Assembly (NCBI RefSeq): GCF_000247815.1
Contig: NC_021692.1
Span: forward strand, 7,886,021 to 7,950,020
Direction of reading: 5' to 3'
DNA from: Ficedula albicollis
Lineage: Eukaryota > Chordata > Aves > Passeriformes > Muscicapidae
DNA: 64,000 nt
Shown here: positions 1 to 11,728 of the stretch, one piece after another
Layout of the letters: each line of letters opens with the position of its first letter
Position numbering within the stretch: position 1 is the first letter of the stretch
Made by a program: the position numbers and the translations under genes
The notes under the pieces: model-generated
Databases searched by the model: none
The model's input: the letters and a program-made list of their open reading frames with translations, nothing else
Told to the model about the DNA's origin: nothing

Positions 1-2485
1 CTGAACTTGAAAGTAAGGGGAAGGACAAGCCAGGGGCATGGGGGCTCAAAGAATACTCTTCCCAACCCCATGTAATTCTCACAGACTTCTTCGACTCCAG
101 GGCCTTTTCTTACAGAAGCTATAATTATATTACAGAGTTCCTGTGTAAGCTACTGAGCTTTATTAATTAATCCTGCTTGGTCTCACCCCAGCCAGAGCCT
201 TGGCCTCATGCAGAGATGTGGAATTTTCCAGGAAAACTTGAAAATCGTCATCAAGGAGAAGAAAATGTTTACACTCTGCCTTTTAAGTGCAAGACAGAGA
301 AAGGGCTCATTTCTGTGATTCATCTGTAAGGTGGAAAGAGGCACTGAACACACAGTACAGATCTGGGGTGTCCCTTGAGAAAGCTGTCCAGAATTAGCGT
401 GGCATTTTCCCAGAGAACACCCTAAACATGGAAATTAGGGGATTCCTAACTGCAGACTTCGATATGGATAAAGAGAGGCTTAAAAACACACCTAGCTTTT
501 AAATCCCTCTGAGCTCTCCATTAAGCTTTCTCAGTCCAGACTTCAACCCTCGGAGCCAGCGGAACAGAGGCAAGGGGAGCCCCATTAGCTTTTGCATAGT
601 CTGAAACAAGCTGATTCCCCAAATGACATGGGAGCAGACATCAAACAAGGCAGAAGTCACCAGGCAGAGATGGAAGCAGCTGAAACACAACCTCTCTAAA
701 GGGGTTTTGCATGGGGATATGAGACTCTGAATCCCGGGAGAACTCCGTAGATTATAAAATAAAAAATGTTACCTAATGTCAGGGCATATAATAGGGAACT
801 AATGCCATCAGACTGACTCACCTTTCCCAACTCTCATCAGGCCAGAACAGAGAGGAGGTGACAATACTGCCTGCATATTGGGTATGCCTGTGCATACCCT
901 CTCACTCCCTTCCCAGGCATCTGTACTTGGAGAAGGTACCTGCTTGCCAAGAAGCTGGTCTTGGAGACCAGGCACAGACACTCCTCGCCCTGGTAAAAGC
1001 TACAGCTGCAAAACAAGAGGCCAGAATCTTGTTACAAGGATCACACAGAAAAGTTTGACTTCAAAAGGCAGCGTCAGTTTTTTCTGCAGTGGCCAGGATG
1101 AATAAAAAGCTCACCTGATGAAAGCATTTTACTTCAGAGCTCAGGGAATCACCCTCCTTCCTTCTTCACACTGGAAACTCCCTGTTCACCAAAGATTTAG
1201 CACCTCACCGTGCTCTGCTCATGGAAGGGTTGTGCCTGTCCCTGTGCCTGTCACTGAATCCTTCAGAAACACATTCAAAGATGCCCACTTCTGCACATAC
1301 AGCAATGGCACTTGGGGCATTTACACCTGCACACTGGCACATTTTTCCACCTGCTCATGACTCCTATCGATCATGCTTAAGAAACTATACAAGTTAAGAA
1401 ACGGCACCAAAGCAGCGAAACACAAACAAACTCTCAAATGGAGACGTCCCTCCTTAGCACACTCTACCCACCCACAGTGGCTGGAATCCTGAGCGTGTCT
1501 AGTTCTGTCCCAGCTTAATCATTTGCCCTAAATTAGGTAAACTCACTCCATCCAGGAGCCACTGGCTTCTACTTCCATCCTGAAAAAGTAAAGGTGAGTC
1601 AGTGATCAACAAAATAAATTAAAACAGAGAAAAAGGCAGTAATTGGTGAGCACCTGCCTGCAAGGAATGGGAAAAATATCCCCCTCAAAAAAAAAAAAAT
1701 CCTCTAGGAAAACAAAATGCACCAACATCTTTTTATTTTGTTTTTTTTCGGTAATTATACTAAAGATGAAAAACTCATAATAAACATCTCCCAGTCCCCA
1801 CCTGCTAACAGTAATTATAATAGACTCAACAATAAATGGTAAAGCAGAGCAGTGCTGCATCTCGGGAATTCTCTAGGGTATGTGGATTAGCTCGGAAAGC
1901 CTGAATGATTAAAATACACTAATTAAAATTTTGTGTTCCTTGGTAACTCGTCTGCCTGGGCCCCTGGTGTTGGCAAAATGGGAATTAACGTGACAAAAGC
2001 AACACAGAGGGTTTTTGTTTTAAATAAAGAAGGGGGGGGGAGATCTATATAAACAAGTTCTCTCTGCACACACACACACAAATTCAGAGGGACACAAACT
2101 TAGGGAAGGACTGTTGCTGGTGTTTAGGATGAAAGCAGCAGGGAAAGCCTTCCCTTGTTGCCTAGTTTGTCCCCAAACCATCAAGGAGGAAAGCCTGGGA
2201 GAGAGGATGGGAGAAGACAGAAAGCACTGGCTTAAGACAAACAGGGTCATGCGTGACCAGGAGCCCGGCTCTTTTAAAACAATTAGAAAAATAAACACAT
2301 GGAGAGGTGGAGAGGCTCGCGCAGGGAAACCCCAGCACAGGACACTCTTCCGCTCCATCTCCCTCACGCACATTCCTCCATGGTCTTGGCTGCCCTGGTC
2401 TTTACCAAAGAAAACAGGACTTTGGGATAACACACGAGAGCTTCTACCCCACTGCAGATACACAAAAGAAATTGAACACTTTTGG
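1..2485. other. Unique non-coding DNA, no gene recognised
   Basis: All six frames are broken by frequent stops, and none of the short open frames resembles a known protein. The stretch has AT-rich homeodomain-type patches. One near 168-182 carries TTAATTAATCC; another at about 1850-1995 has ACTAATTAAAATTTTG and an imperfect RFX-like GTTCCTTGGTAAC at 1935-1947. There is a short (CA)n tract at about 2067-2080 and a G run just before 2041. It is most likely intergenic or intronic. Confidence 0.65.
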
Positions 2486-2690
2486 GTTGCCCTTAGCAAC
2501 CTAATTGCATCAGTACATTGCACACAGGAGCCAAAGTAACTGAATTTTGATGAAAAGACGGCGGTAATTTACGGCATCACGAAATTAGTTGTCATAGCGA
2601 CGGGTTAATTACATCTCAAATTAACAATGCAAGTGTGGTGAAATTAAATATAAATCATATTTTCTGCATAAATTATAGGGGTTGATTAGA
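2486..2690. promoter_or_regulatory. Candidate conserved non-coding element with two RFX X-box-like sites
   Basis: At 2486-2500 the sequence GTTGCCCTTAGCAAC fits the X-box form GTTGCC-N3-AGCAAC. At 2588-2601 GTTGTCATAGCGAC matches the X-box palindrome GTTGCCATGGCAAC with three differences. Between and after them are dense TAATTT, TTAATTAC and AAATTAAC homeodomain-type cores, in a block richer in AT than its flanks and without simple repeats. X-boxes are bound by RFX factors and are a known frequent motif of vertebrate conserved non-coding elements. That this block is conserved or acts as an enhancer is inference. Confidence 0.35.
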
Positions 2691-5600
2691 CCGGGGCTCA
2701 GGGAGAGGGAAAGGTTGAGCCGCCATGGGCCTACGCAGCTTTCTGAGCCGACGAGAGAGTCTCCTGGAAACACCGTGAGGAAGACAGAGTAGGGGGGGAA
2801 TAAGAAAGTGTCAAAGAAAAACACGCACTGCCTTCATGCTCTTCTTCTGTGGGGTTTTCTTTGGCTTTTTAATTGTCATCTGAACTCTCCCTTAGTTTCC
2901 CCTCGTGGCTTCTGGAGGAAGTGGGGAGAGGAGCTGGGCCCGTGCACTGCGGGGAGCTGCAGCTCCCAGCCCAGCCGGCACTGCGGCTCGGAGCTGGGGG
3001 AATCCGAGCTGTGCCTGGGCTGCCCTGCTGCCTGCCCTCAACACGGGACACACCAGGGGCTGGCTCTCACCAGCCCTGCTTGGGATCTTTGTGCCCAGCA
3101 AAGAAGCCTTGAGGCCAGCCCAGCCCCCTCAATGCAGGTCACCACATGCCACCTCTGGAGTGGCGCTGCAGCTGCCCAGGCTCTTAACACATCCCTAACC
3201 TCCAATTTCTTGCCTGGTTCACAGCAACAACATGAAATGTGGTCTGCCAAACTGAGGAAATCCATTCCTGGCAGAGTTTCTGCATGGAGGAGTGGCACAG
3301 CCTCACCTGACACTGGATGGGCAGAGGAAGGCAATCTCTGATGCGTTCTCACCTGCAGTTTCTGTTTGGAAAAGCAGGTCAAACCAAGTGCTGAAACCAG
3401 AGGCTAAAGGGAGTAAGAGAAAGCATGTGATACTGCTAAGAAGTAACAGCAGGTAAAGGAGAGCTCTAGTGCCCAGCTGCAGTCCAGACACCCCAAAAGA
3501 CCAGAGCAAAGCCCCTCGGTGCCCTGCCAGCGCAGACTGTGGCGGGAGGGAACAGCTCTGCTCCAGGGCCGAGGACAGCAGAGACTCCAAGAAAGCCAGG
3601 AGTCACTCACCAGCTGCAGCACTGAGAGCTGCGTGGCTGCTCTATTAAACTCTTGGTGACCCTTGGCGAGTGTGGAGCATTGCCACTCACAGTGGGACAC
3701 AGCTAACAACAAACAGCAACTACAGAGAGAGTGGCTAAATATACCCGCTCTGCCCGTGCCTCATGGGCCCGGCAGGCCTGGGAGCCAGGAGCCTGCAGGA
3801 GCTGCAGCCACTCTCCCACGCATGGTCTCCTTCTGGCTTCCCGAGGCTCACAGGCCATAGCCACAGTCCATAGTCACAGTCCATTGCAGGGGGCCTGGCT
3901 GCCAAGCAGCCCTGCCCCAAGCTGGGGATGATGTTCAAGAGCTTGGCACCATTCTTGGGCCCTGGCTTCTGCTTTCAGGCTGGGTGATGAGGGGCAGCAG
4001 GCAGCTTTGTGCAGGGCCCCGATGCTGTGCCCAGCCAGCCCCTGGGGTGTGCTAAGTGTCCACTCCAGGAAGGAGGGGACGTAATTGTCAGGAAAGGACA
4101 TACACAGTGGACTCACTGTGCCACTCCTGCAGAATTCAGTGACAAAGCCTCCACAGGCTACTCTCAGCCCAAAGTCTCACGCTGCAGATTTGTTTGCTCA
4201 TCCCAGTCCCGCTAACTTTGCCTCTAACAACCCTCCTGGAGCCACCACCAGAGGCGTGACTGGAGGTATAAGGCTCTTGGGTGACTTCCCTAAAATAACT
4301 GTTCCTTTCCTCTTTAAAAATGTTTTTCACTTAGCCTGCATCTGTCCTGACTTCTTTGCCCTTACACAGGCCATCTGCTCATGGTGTAACACCACTCTGC
4401 CACCTTCCAAGTACCCTCTCAGTTTTCAGCTCCTCACCTGCACTGCCACACTGCCTTGCCTTCTACCCACAACAGCTCGCAGACAGCACTCAGACAAAAT
4501 TCTGAGATCCTCACAAAATCCTGCCACATACCATCCAGGCCTGTCTGAGGAATTTCTCATGTAGGGGAATTTGGGGTTTGTTTTTTTTTTCTAGAGGGGA
4601 AGGAGGGAGAGCATATGAAAGAAAGGAAGGAAAAAGCCGAAAAGTAAAAAGCCCCTCTGGTTCTGGCAGCTGGCATGATCGATGGTGGTGGATTTGCATG
4701 TACATTTCATTAATTTTTCAGCATGCATTTTATTTATCTATGCGCCATACATCTGCTGAAGTTTATATACTTGATAATATATAAATATAGACACACAGCA
4801 ATCAATACGACATCCGCTTCGCAGAAGCTTCCATTAGGCACACACCACCCCCCTCCCCGCTCTTTCCCTTCCTCATTTCCACAACCTGCTGCCTGGGCAC
4901 CTTGTGCTGTTCAATCGGTTTCCGATTTTCATTAGCGGTGCAGCGCCAGCTCCCCCGGCCCCAGCCCTCCCTGTGCCAATCCCATTCACATCCGTGCAAG
5001 CCGGGGAGCCTCTCCTGCTCAGCCTGCCCTTGCTGCCGAGCCTCCAGGGCTGGGTGCTGGGGCTGCCCCGAGCCTAAGGGACACCTCAGAGTGCTCCATC
5101 CATCCCCCTGTTCACAGCCATTGAGTGGGGCTGTCTCAGCAGGAGAGGGGAGCAGCAGTGGGGACAGAACCACTCCTGGGTACTTTCACACTGACCTCCC
5201 GCTCCCTTCTCCAGCTCAGCCAAAGCCAAGGCCTGAAGGTCAGCACTGGGCACCAGGACAGACCAAACACCCTCGATCTTTCGGCCGCCCGTTTTCCCCA
5301 CGCCAGTTTCACCCCGTCATGCCACTGTCTTCACGGTGCTGCACTGGATACGTGTGTATGTGCGTGGGAGAGAGGGAGAGCACATCCAGACAGCTCCCTG
5401 GAGGGAAACTCTCCAAGAAGGAGAGCTCTGCCCCCAGAGCCCTCTGAGCCAAGCAGGGCTCAAACTCTGGCACACTGCTGCCCAGCCAATTACCTCCTGC
5501 GACATGGCCTAGAAGCTTATTAAGTGGCTTTGTAGCCAGGATCAAACCACAGCTGCTAAGAACAGCCTGGGTCAGTGTAAACTGTGGCCTGAATTCCCAT

Positions 5601-6639
5601 TTTTATCTTGGCTGATTGTCTTAATTTTCTCCTCAAATGTTGGGAACTTGATGTGAACATCCAATTTGTCCCCACTGTATGTTTGTCTTGGGAAAAGCTC
5701 TTCTACACTCAATTTCTGCCCTGTCACACACCTTGGGCCCATCACTCCTCATGGAATGTTTCTAGTCCTCCTTTCCATCCCAGTTTTCAACTCCATAGAA
5801 AGGAGTGTTTCTCATTATTGATTTATCTGTCTTCATTGCAGTCCTTATCTCAAATTGGCTGGTCCATCTATAGCACAGCTTACAAACATTTGCAGTCTGG
5901 AACAAAACACTTGGGAACCACTCAAACTACTTTTTGTAACAGCCAGGCAACCCATCATGTAAGACAAAAACTGAAGTGTGGAAGTGCCCTGCATCACAAA
6001 GAATCACAACTGGGAAATTTATTTTTAAAGAGTAATTGTTCCTATTATTATTATAACTGACTATGAGCAAATCAGTGCAAAGCCTTCAAAAGTTTATAAA
6101 AGCTTTCTGCCTGATTTAGGCTGGGAAAAAAGATCTTTTCACAGGAAAGAATGCATGGGAAGGTGTGTGAAAGCAGTGCAAATAAATTAAAGCCCAAGTG
6201 ACAGATTTCCAGGCAACAGGTCTGAATCACAAGTGCATCTTTCCTGTCTGACTGAGGAGCCACACAAGCTCTTTAACCGGGCCCTGGACGTGCATGGCCC
6301 AAACCCTCACTGCCCCAAAGAGCAGCCTGGCACATTGCTCTCCTCAGGCAGGAGCTCCCTGGCCATGTTAAGGGAGATCCAAGTGGAGGGTTTGGCAGCA
6401 GAGCCTGCCTTGTGCAGAGGCTGCAGCTGCCTCACCACAGCCTGTCCTTGGCCCTTGGAGATGGCCACAGGCACCCAAACCTCAACTTCCCCACCAGGAA
6501 CTTGTGCGGAGTCCCATCAGCCTTCCTTCCCGGCTGCATCCCACCCCACTCAGCAAACACCATTCCGCTGCTGGTCAACAGGAGGTTTGCAAAGGGGAGA
6601 GAGACTGAAAATAAATAAAAGGATGCCTGTGCCTTTAAA
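2691..6639. other. Unique non-coding DNA, no gene recognised
   Basis: This is mixed-composition unique sequence with only short chance open frames of up to about 180 codons. None has a recognisable domain, signal peptide or conserved motif. The part at 2900-3650 is GC-richer, and 4260-4570 is pyrimidine-rich. A candidate enhancer-like block within it is listed separately. Around 5560-5600 a 'cagtgtaaactgtggcctga' stretch resembles the eroded ancient repeat motif seen more clearly near 33.2 kb. Confidence 0.6.
4665..4830. promoter_or_regulatory. Candidate AT-rich regulatory element (octamer, homeodomain cores)
   Basis: This AT-rich unique block contains a perfect reverse octamer ATTTGCAT at 4692-4699. 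It also has TTCATTAATTTTT, GCATGCATTTTATTTATC and an E-box CATCTG, ending in CCATTAGG. The contrast with GC-richer flanks and the density of POU/homeodomain words resemble developmental enhancers. No functional evidence exists in the sequence itself. Confidence 0.27.
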
Positions 6640-6735
6640 AGAATTTTCATTTATAGGCTCTTCTCCTCTTCCACCATTTCAGTGATCTATATGCAAATAT
6701 GCTAATGAATGCAAATTAAGACACCACTTTTAGTC
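6640..6735. promoter_or_regulatory. Candidate regulatory element with three clustered octamer-like sites
   Basis: A perfect octamer ATGCAAAT lies at 6691-6698, followed directly by the near-octamer ATGCTAAT at 6699-6706. A second perfect octamer ATGCAAAT is at 6709-6716, running into TTAAG. Three POU-type words in the same orientation within 26 bp are much denser than chance. POU-domain factors bind this octamer. The surrounding block also has CATTTATAGG and ATCTATATG. Enhancer function is inferred only. Confidence 0.35.
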
Positions 6736-6761
6736 CCAATTTAATAGAAAGCATTAAAATA

Positions 6762-6862
6762 CCTTTTTTTTTTCCCCCAAAAAAAACTCCATATGCATGA
6801 AGGAAAGGCTTTTTAAAATTTATTTTATTTATTTTTTAATTTTTTAACTTTTTGTTTAAGAC
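6762..6862. repeat. AT-rich low-complexity tract
   Basis: A T-run is followed by C5 and A8, then a long TTTTAAAATTTATTTTATTT-type stretch with almost no G or C. It is low-complexity sequence, with no terminal repeats or coding potential. Confidence 0.75.
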
Positions 6863-8490
6863 ACATCCAGCAGCAAATACACCATCGAAGTGCTGGAGAC
6901 AAGGAGGGGAAATCTGACTGACATTTCCAGGTGCCAATTACTATGATCTTGTTCTTCTGGGAAGACTGTGAATTAATTCCTTCTATTTTTTAAAAGAGGC
7001 TATTAAAACCGATGTTCAGCTATGCTGTTCTCACTCTGAGTGTCCCCCACACCTCATATAAGCCCAGTGTGGAAGGAAGCCCATCACACCCATAGAGATG
7101 TTATCCTGTGTGTTAGGTTACACTCACTTTCTGCAGGACAGGAGTGGAAAAGCAGCACACATCACCCTGGGAGCGATGCACAGGCATCCTGGCTCTGTGG
7201 GAGGGACGCATCCTGACCCTGAGCTGTAACCAAAGCCTGGGACTTCGAGGGGACAGCACTAAAAACTGACACAATTGCCACAGAATCTCCCAGTCTCCCA
7301 TTCCCAGAGAAGTCTCCATCCCAACATCAGCCTTCCCAGCCTATTCAAAATGTGCTTAGCTTAGTTCGGTGAACAAAACCCTCCAAAACCCAACAGATGC
7401 AATGCTAGATTATGTTAGCAGTGCTGTGAAAGTCTACAGGAAAACAAACTATGACTCATATTTTTAAAAGTATTTTAAATACAAATCTTTCCACTCCAGC
7501 AAAATCAGCTTTTACCAAAACTTTTTGCGATGAAAAATGTAAATGAAGGAAGAGTCAAACTTTTCACAAATCAAAGTTATTCCATATAGTTGTTCATGTA
7601 CAGAAGGAAACACCATTTTCCTTTGAGTATTTAATTTGGGTATTTTCTAAATTAAAACTTTCTCCTTTTACCACCTTGTCACCTACCATTGTAATTTTAT
7701 TTTAAAATCTAACACTCAAAATTGTGTAAAATGCCTCCATTTAACTCAAAGCAGCTTTACACATATTTAATACATACATTTTAATTGAGAAGCAGGAAAT
7801 TACTCTTCACCCAGCCGTACCTTGCCTAAGCACTGCACACCCAGTGCCACAAGGCCTAGGCAGAGAACAAAAGCAGACAGACTCCACTCTGCTGGCTGGG
7901 GTTTATCTGTGGTAATTTTACCTCCTCCACAAGGCAATGGGCCAGACTCCTTTCGCAGCAACACTCGAGTAAATCAAGATCAAAGCCTCCCCCCAGGAAA
8001 ATGGTACTGTTTCTTAAGGATTTCCACAGCTCGGGCATGGATGAGAATCCCATCCCTGCAGAGAGCACCTACCCTACATCTCCTTGCTGAACGCCCTTCA
8101 GAATGCCTAGAGCATGGCACTAACAAGTGAAAACTGTTAACAATGATCAATAGGCAGAGCAGGCAACTTGTTGCATGACAACACTTCCTCCTGGATGAGA
8201 CCAGGGAACATCATTCCGTCTGCTTCAGCACTCCCTGTGGTACCAGCAAGGGCCCTGCTGCTGGCCCTGCTCCCATGCCCGAGTTGCCACTCACCTGGTG
8301 GCACAAGGAGGGATTTCCTTACCTACCCTGGCCGGCAGCAGGGTGACAGGGACCAGGCTGCCCGCAGCTGCCAGCGTGCCAGCACGGAGCTGTGCAGGGT
8401 GCCGGGGGCACCTCGCGCTGGGAGTGCCCATCCCCGGCACACCTCCAGCTCTCTGCTCACCCTGGTGTTTGCCCAGCACCTCTGGCTGCC

Positions 8491-8530
8491 CTTGGGAAGG
8501 GCCTTTTTGACTTGGGAAGGGCCTTTCTGA
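8491..8530 (+). repeat. 20-bp tandem duplication
   Basis: CTTGGGAAGGGCCTTTTTGA is followed immediately by the same 20 bases with one T to C change near the end. This is a two-copy direct repeat, probably replication slippage. Confidence 0.85.
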
Positions 8531-8589
8531 CTGTGGCACAGCCGGGCTGATGGATGTGGCTGCTTTGTCCGGGGACGCCAATCACCCTC

Positions 8590-8760
8590 TTAGCTTAGAG
8601 CTTGCTGCGTTTCTCCTCCCCGCAAAGTGCACTGCAGGTAATATGAAAGCACAAAGTGCATAAATAGGCTCCTCCGACATGATTGGGCACATCTCTCAAT
8701 GTTTATGGCAGAGAATAGATATTTAGATATTTACAGGGAATATCTTTTGTCGGTGCCAAA
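8590..8760. promoter_or_regulatory. Candidate AT-rich regulatory element
   Basis: This unique block lies beside a GC-rich segment and contains CAGGTAATATGAAAG, GCATAAATAGG, CATGATTGGGCA (an inverted CCAAT-type core), and a run of ATAGATATTTAGATATTTAC. The texture is like conserved enhancers. Assignment rests on composition and motifs only. Confidence 0.22.
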
Positions 8761-9046
8761 CCCTAGGTTTTACTGTCAGAAAAAACAAACACAAGGACCG
8801 AAACTTGCCTTCAAATGGAAATCTGCACAGGAGAAAGTGATTTCCCCATCAAACCAGTTTTATTAGATCTAAATATCTAATTATTTGTACCAAGTGTTGG
8901 GTTACCAAATATTTTACATGCAACTTTTATATTATGTGTAGGAGTCTCTTTAGAAAAAGACCTGTGTATCTACATATATATGATGAACCTGATTTGAATA
9001 CCATCTGAAATATTTTTCCTTTTTCTGATTTTTCCTGGGTTTTTTC

Positions 9047-9089
9047 AAAATAAAGATTAAAAAAAAAAAAGAAAAAGAAAAAAAAGAAT
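9047..9089 (+). repeat. A-rich tract following an AATAAA-like word
   Basis: The word AAAATAAAG is followed within a few bases by A12-G-A5-G-A8. This could mimic the 3' end of a retrocopied transcript. However, no coding homology is recognisable upstream and no target-site duplication was seen, so it is recorded as low complexity. Confidence 0.6.
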
Positions 9090-9295
9090 AATTTCTCTCT
9101 CAGTTAGTAGGAATTTTCCTGGCCCTGAACACCTCCCACTCCAGTAATGTTACTAATGAGACATTTGCACTTCTGAATATTCCAGCAGGCTATTTTCCTT
9201 GATCGCTTTTCTAACATCTTTTCAGTGTTGCTCTTGTAATTTTGTAAATGCACAGTCATGAAAAACACATTCCAAACACACTCAAGACTCACCAA

Positions 9296-9790
9296 AGCCT
9301 ATCCCTCCAAAGACCAGAATTAATGAAATTAGCAAACATCACAAACACTACATACAAAACTCATATGTAATACAAAGAGTGTGTATCCTAAAACACACAA
9401 AATCCTTATGACTCAAGCCCAAACTCCCCCACTGGCCTCACACAAGGGAAAACATACACAAATCTCCATACATACTCTCTGCACACTATAGAGGTATGTG
9501 CCCACACAACAAACACTAAGCCAGAATAAAAGCACACACAAACAGCTCGATAAACACACACATCTCGTTCATACATACATTACCTACCCAAACCACAAAA
9601 AACAGAGCCTAAATATAAACTCCTCCCCAACAATACACAAACATCCCCCAAAAACACACCACGCACACCCAGTGCACACCCAACGCCTGCCAAGTATACA
9701 TAAATACACACAGCAAATACCTGCTTCAAAACACACAACTCCTCAGAGGCAGCCCACTAACTACAGAAAAAAGGAGCTCAGTGCATACAT
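9296..9790 (+). repeat. Degenerate A/C-rich region with very few G on the + strand
   Basis: For nearly 500 bp the + strand is dominated by A and C, with many ACACA, CCAAA and CATACATAC words and scarcely any G. No period is fixed, so it is probably an old, eroded (CA)n/(CATA)n microsatellite complex. The strand asymmetry ends abruptly near 9790, where the sequence becomes purine-rich (9835-9910). Confidence 0.65.
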
Positions 9791-11136
9791 TTAAAGGTTC
9801 AACACCTTATGTCAGCTTTTCCATTCTAAGGAGAAGGGAAAATGAGACAGACAGACGGACAGAGGGGAAGGAGAGAGTGGGCAGGAGGCAATAGGGAGGA
9901 GGAAAATGGAAGCTGCCTTGTGGGGAAGGATATGGATCAGGCTGTCATCTGGAGACTCATCTTCATCCACAATTAATGCCCTAAAGTTCTTTGGTTTTAC
10001 TCTAAATGGTTTTAAAGAGACAGCAAAAGCTGTGCCCTGGCCGCCAGGCACTCGGGTACCCCAGCTGGCTCAAGCACTTGGGAACAGAAAAGGCAGCAGG
10101 TCCAGCATTTTGGGGCTAAGCTGGAGAACCTGAGCACACACTGGAGAACCTAAGCTGGAAGGAGGGATGTTATTTTTAAGACTTCTACAACACGTTCTGA
10201 AAAGTTTAACCCTAACATGACTGAGAGTGCTCAGCAGGAGCAGGATGAGAGGGAAGTGCAGGCGCACACCGCCGGCAGCAGCTCTGTCCTAGAGCAGTGG
10301 GGAGGGATCGGCACTGGGCTCCTGCCCTGAGCCCCGGGCAGGCACTGGCTGTGCAGAGCAGCTGGGAGAGCTGCAGAGCACTGCAGGCAGGGCTGGCACA
10401 GCGGGTCCCCATCCTGCCCAGCCCTGCCATGGAGCAGGGATCACACAGCAAGTCTTCTGAGCACTGGAGCGAGCAGGCACAGAGGAAGATGCTGTGGGGA
10501 GAGCAAAATCTGTCACCGTTTCGGAGGGACACGCTGTGGCAGCCCGAGTCTGGCAGAAAGGCAGACTGGCACCATGGGCTGTTGTTGGGAGTTGCCTTGG
10601 GAATGACTCCTGGGGCCAGCCAGGGGAGGCCTGACACGGACACAGGGAAAAGCACCCCTCACGTGCGCTGTGCCACTCACACCACACACTGTCCTCAGGA
10701 CAGAGCTCTGCAGGAATGGTACGAGCTGCATGCTGACCCCCCTCAGCACCTCCCTCGAGGGAATCAATACATCCTTACCTCCAACTCCCATATCCCGGGG
10801 GGATGCTACGGCTGGGGCGGGGGAGGAAGAACTGAGAGCAAACAACAGCAACAGGAACAGAGTTGAGCCATTTCAATTATTCATATGCCAGATGGATTCT
10901 TTTCCTGCCCCCTTTTTTTTTTTCTTTTGCTACAAAAATAAAAAAAAAAAGAGTGGGGGGGGGAGCACTGATGTTTGGGGAGTGATGGAAGGAAAACATA
11001 TTTTCCCCAAAACAAAGTGCAGAAAAGAGAGGGGAAAGCCCCAGCATACCCATCTCTGTGAGAGGAGACCACAGGGAGTGAAAATTTCCACTCATAGGGG
11101 AACTCACAAATGACTGATCTTTTATTTTATATGCCC

Positions 11137-11275
11137 AGAACAAAAGAGAAGGAGAAAGTGGATCGAAAAAAAGTAAGAGAGAGAAAGAGAGAGTGAGGGA
11201 TGGTGACACAGAGAGAAAGGGATGAGGAATGAAAGAGAGACAGCAGAGAGGGAGGAGGGCAGGCAGAAGAGGGCT
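11137..11275 (+). repeat. GA-rich polypurine tract
   Basis: The sequence is almost all purine on the + strand, with repeated GAGAGA and AAAGAGA words and few pyrimidine breaks. It is microsatellite-like, and the mirror symmetry needed for triplex DNA is only partial. Confidence 0.7.
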
Positions 11276-11728
11276 TTGACCTTCTCTGAAGGATATAAAA
11301 AATCCAGCAGCCTCAGGGGACACCCAACTATCTAGCATATTGCTGTTAAAATGTCTGCAAAATTTAATACACTTGGCATGCCATCTAATCAGTCCTTGGA
11401 AACCACGGTTTCGCTCCCTCCTGCACTCCAACTCTCTCAGACCTCCAGCCCAAATGGCAGAGATTGGGTATTTTCTACAGATGACAGAAAGTTTGGTGTA
11501 TGCACACAGGGTAGGTTGGAGACTTTAATTTGTTGTTTCATTTGCCTTTTTTTATTTTTTTATTTTTTAGCCGAACCTTTTCCCTTCTAAAACAAAGTTT
11601 ATAGAGATCCCTGCATACTGCTGGATGTGCAGGGTGAAAGTGCCTGGTGCAGCATGCTGCAGGCACACAACTGAGTGTGTGCACAGACAGGATGGATATG
11701 ATGGATGATGAATGATGAATGATGGATG

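Larger units (their letters stand above)
6863..11136. other. Unique non-coding DNA, no gene recognised
   Basis: The region is unique sequence with AT-rich segments (7380-7800, 8800-9090) and a GC-rich segment (8230-8580, 10220-10820). Open frames are short and overlap on both strands with no recognisable protein. Low-complexity pieces are listed separately. A T11 tract and an A-rich/G9 tract lie at about 10910-10966. Confidence 0.6.

Noticed and set aside
9037..9089. AATAAA plus A-tract as the end of a processed pseudogene
   Set aside because: No upstream similarity to any recognised gene and no target-site duplication; fits low-complexity sequence.
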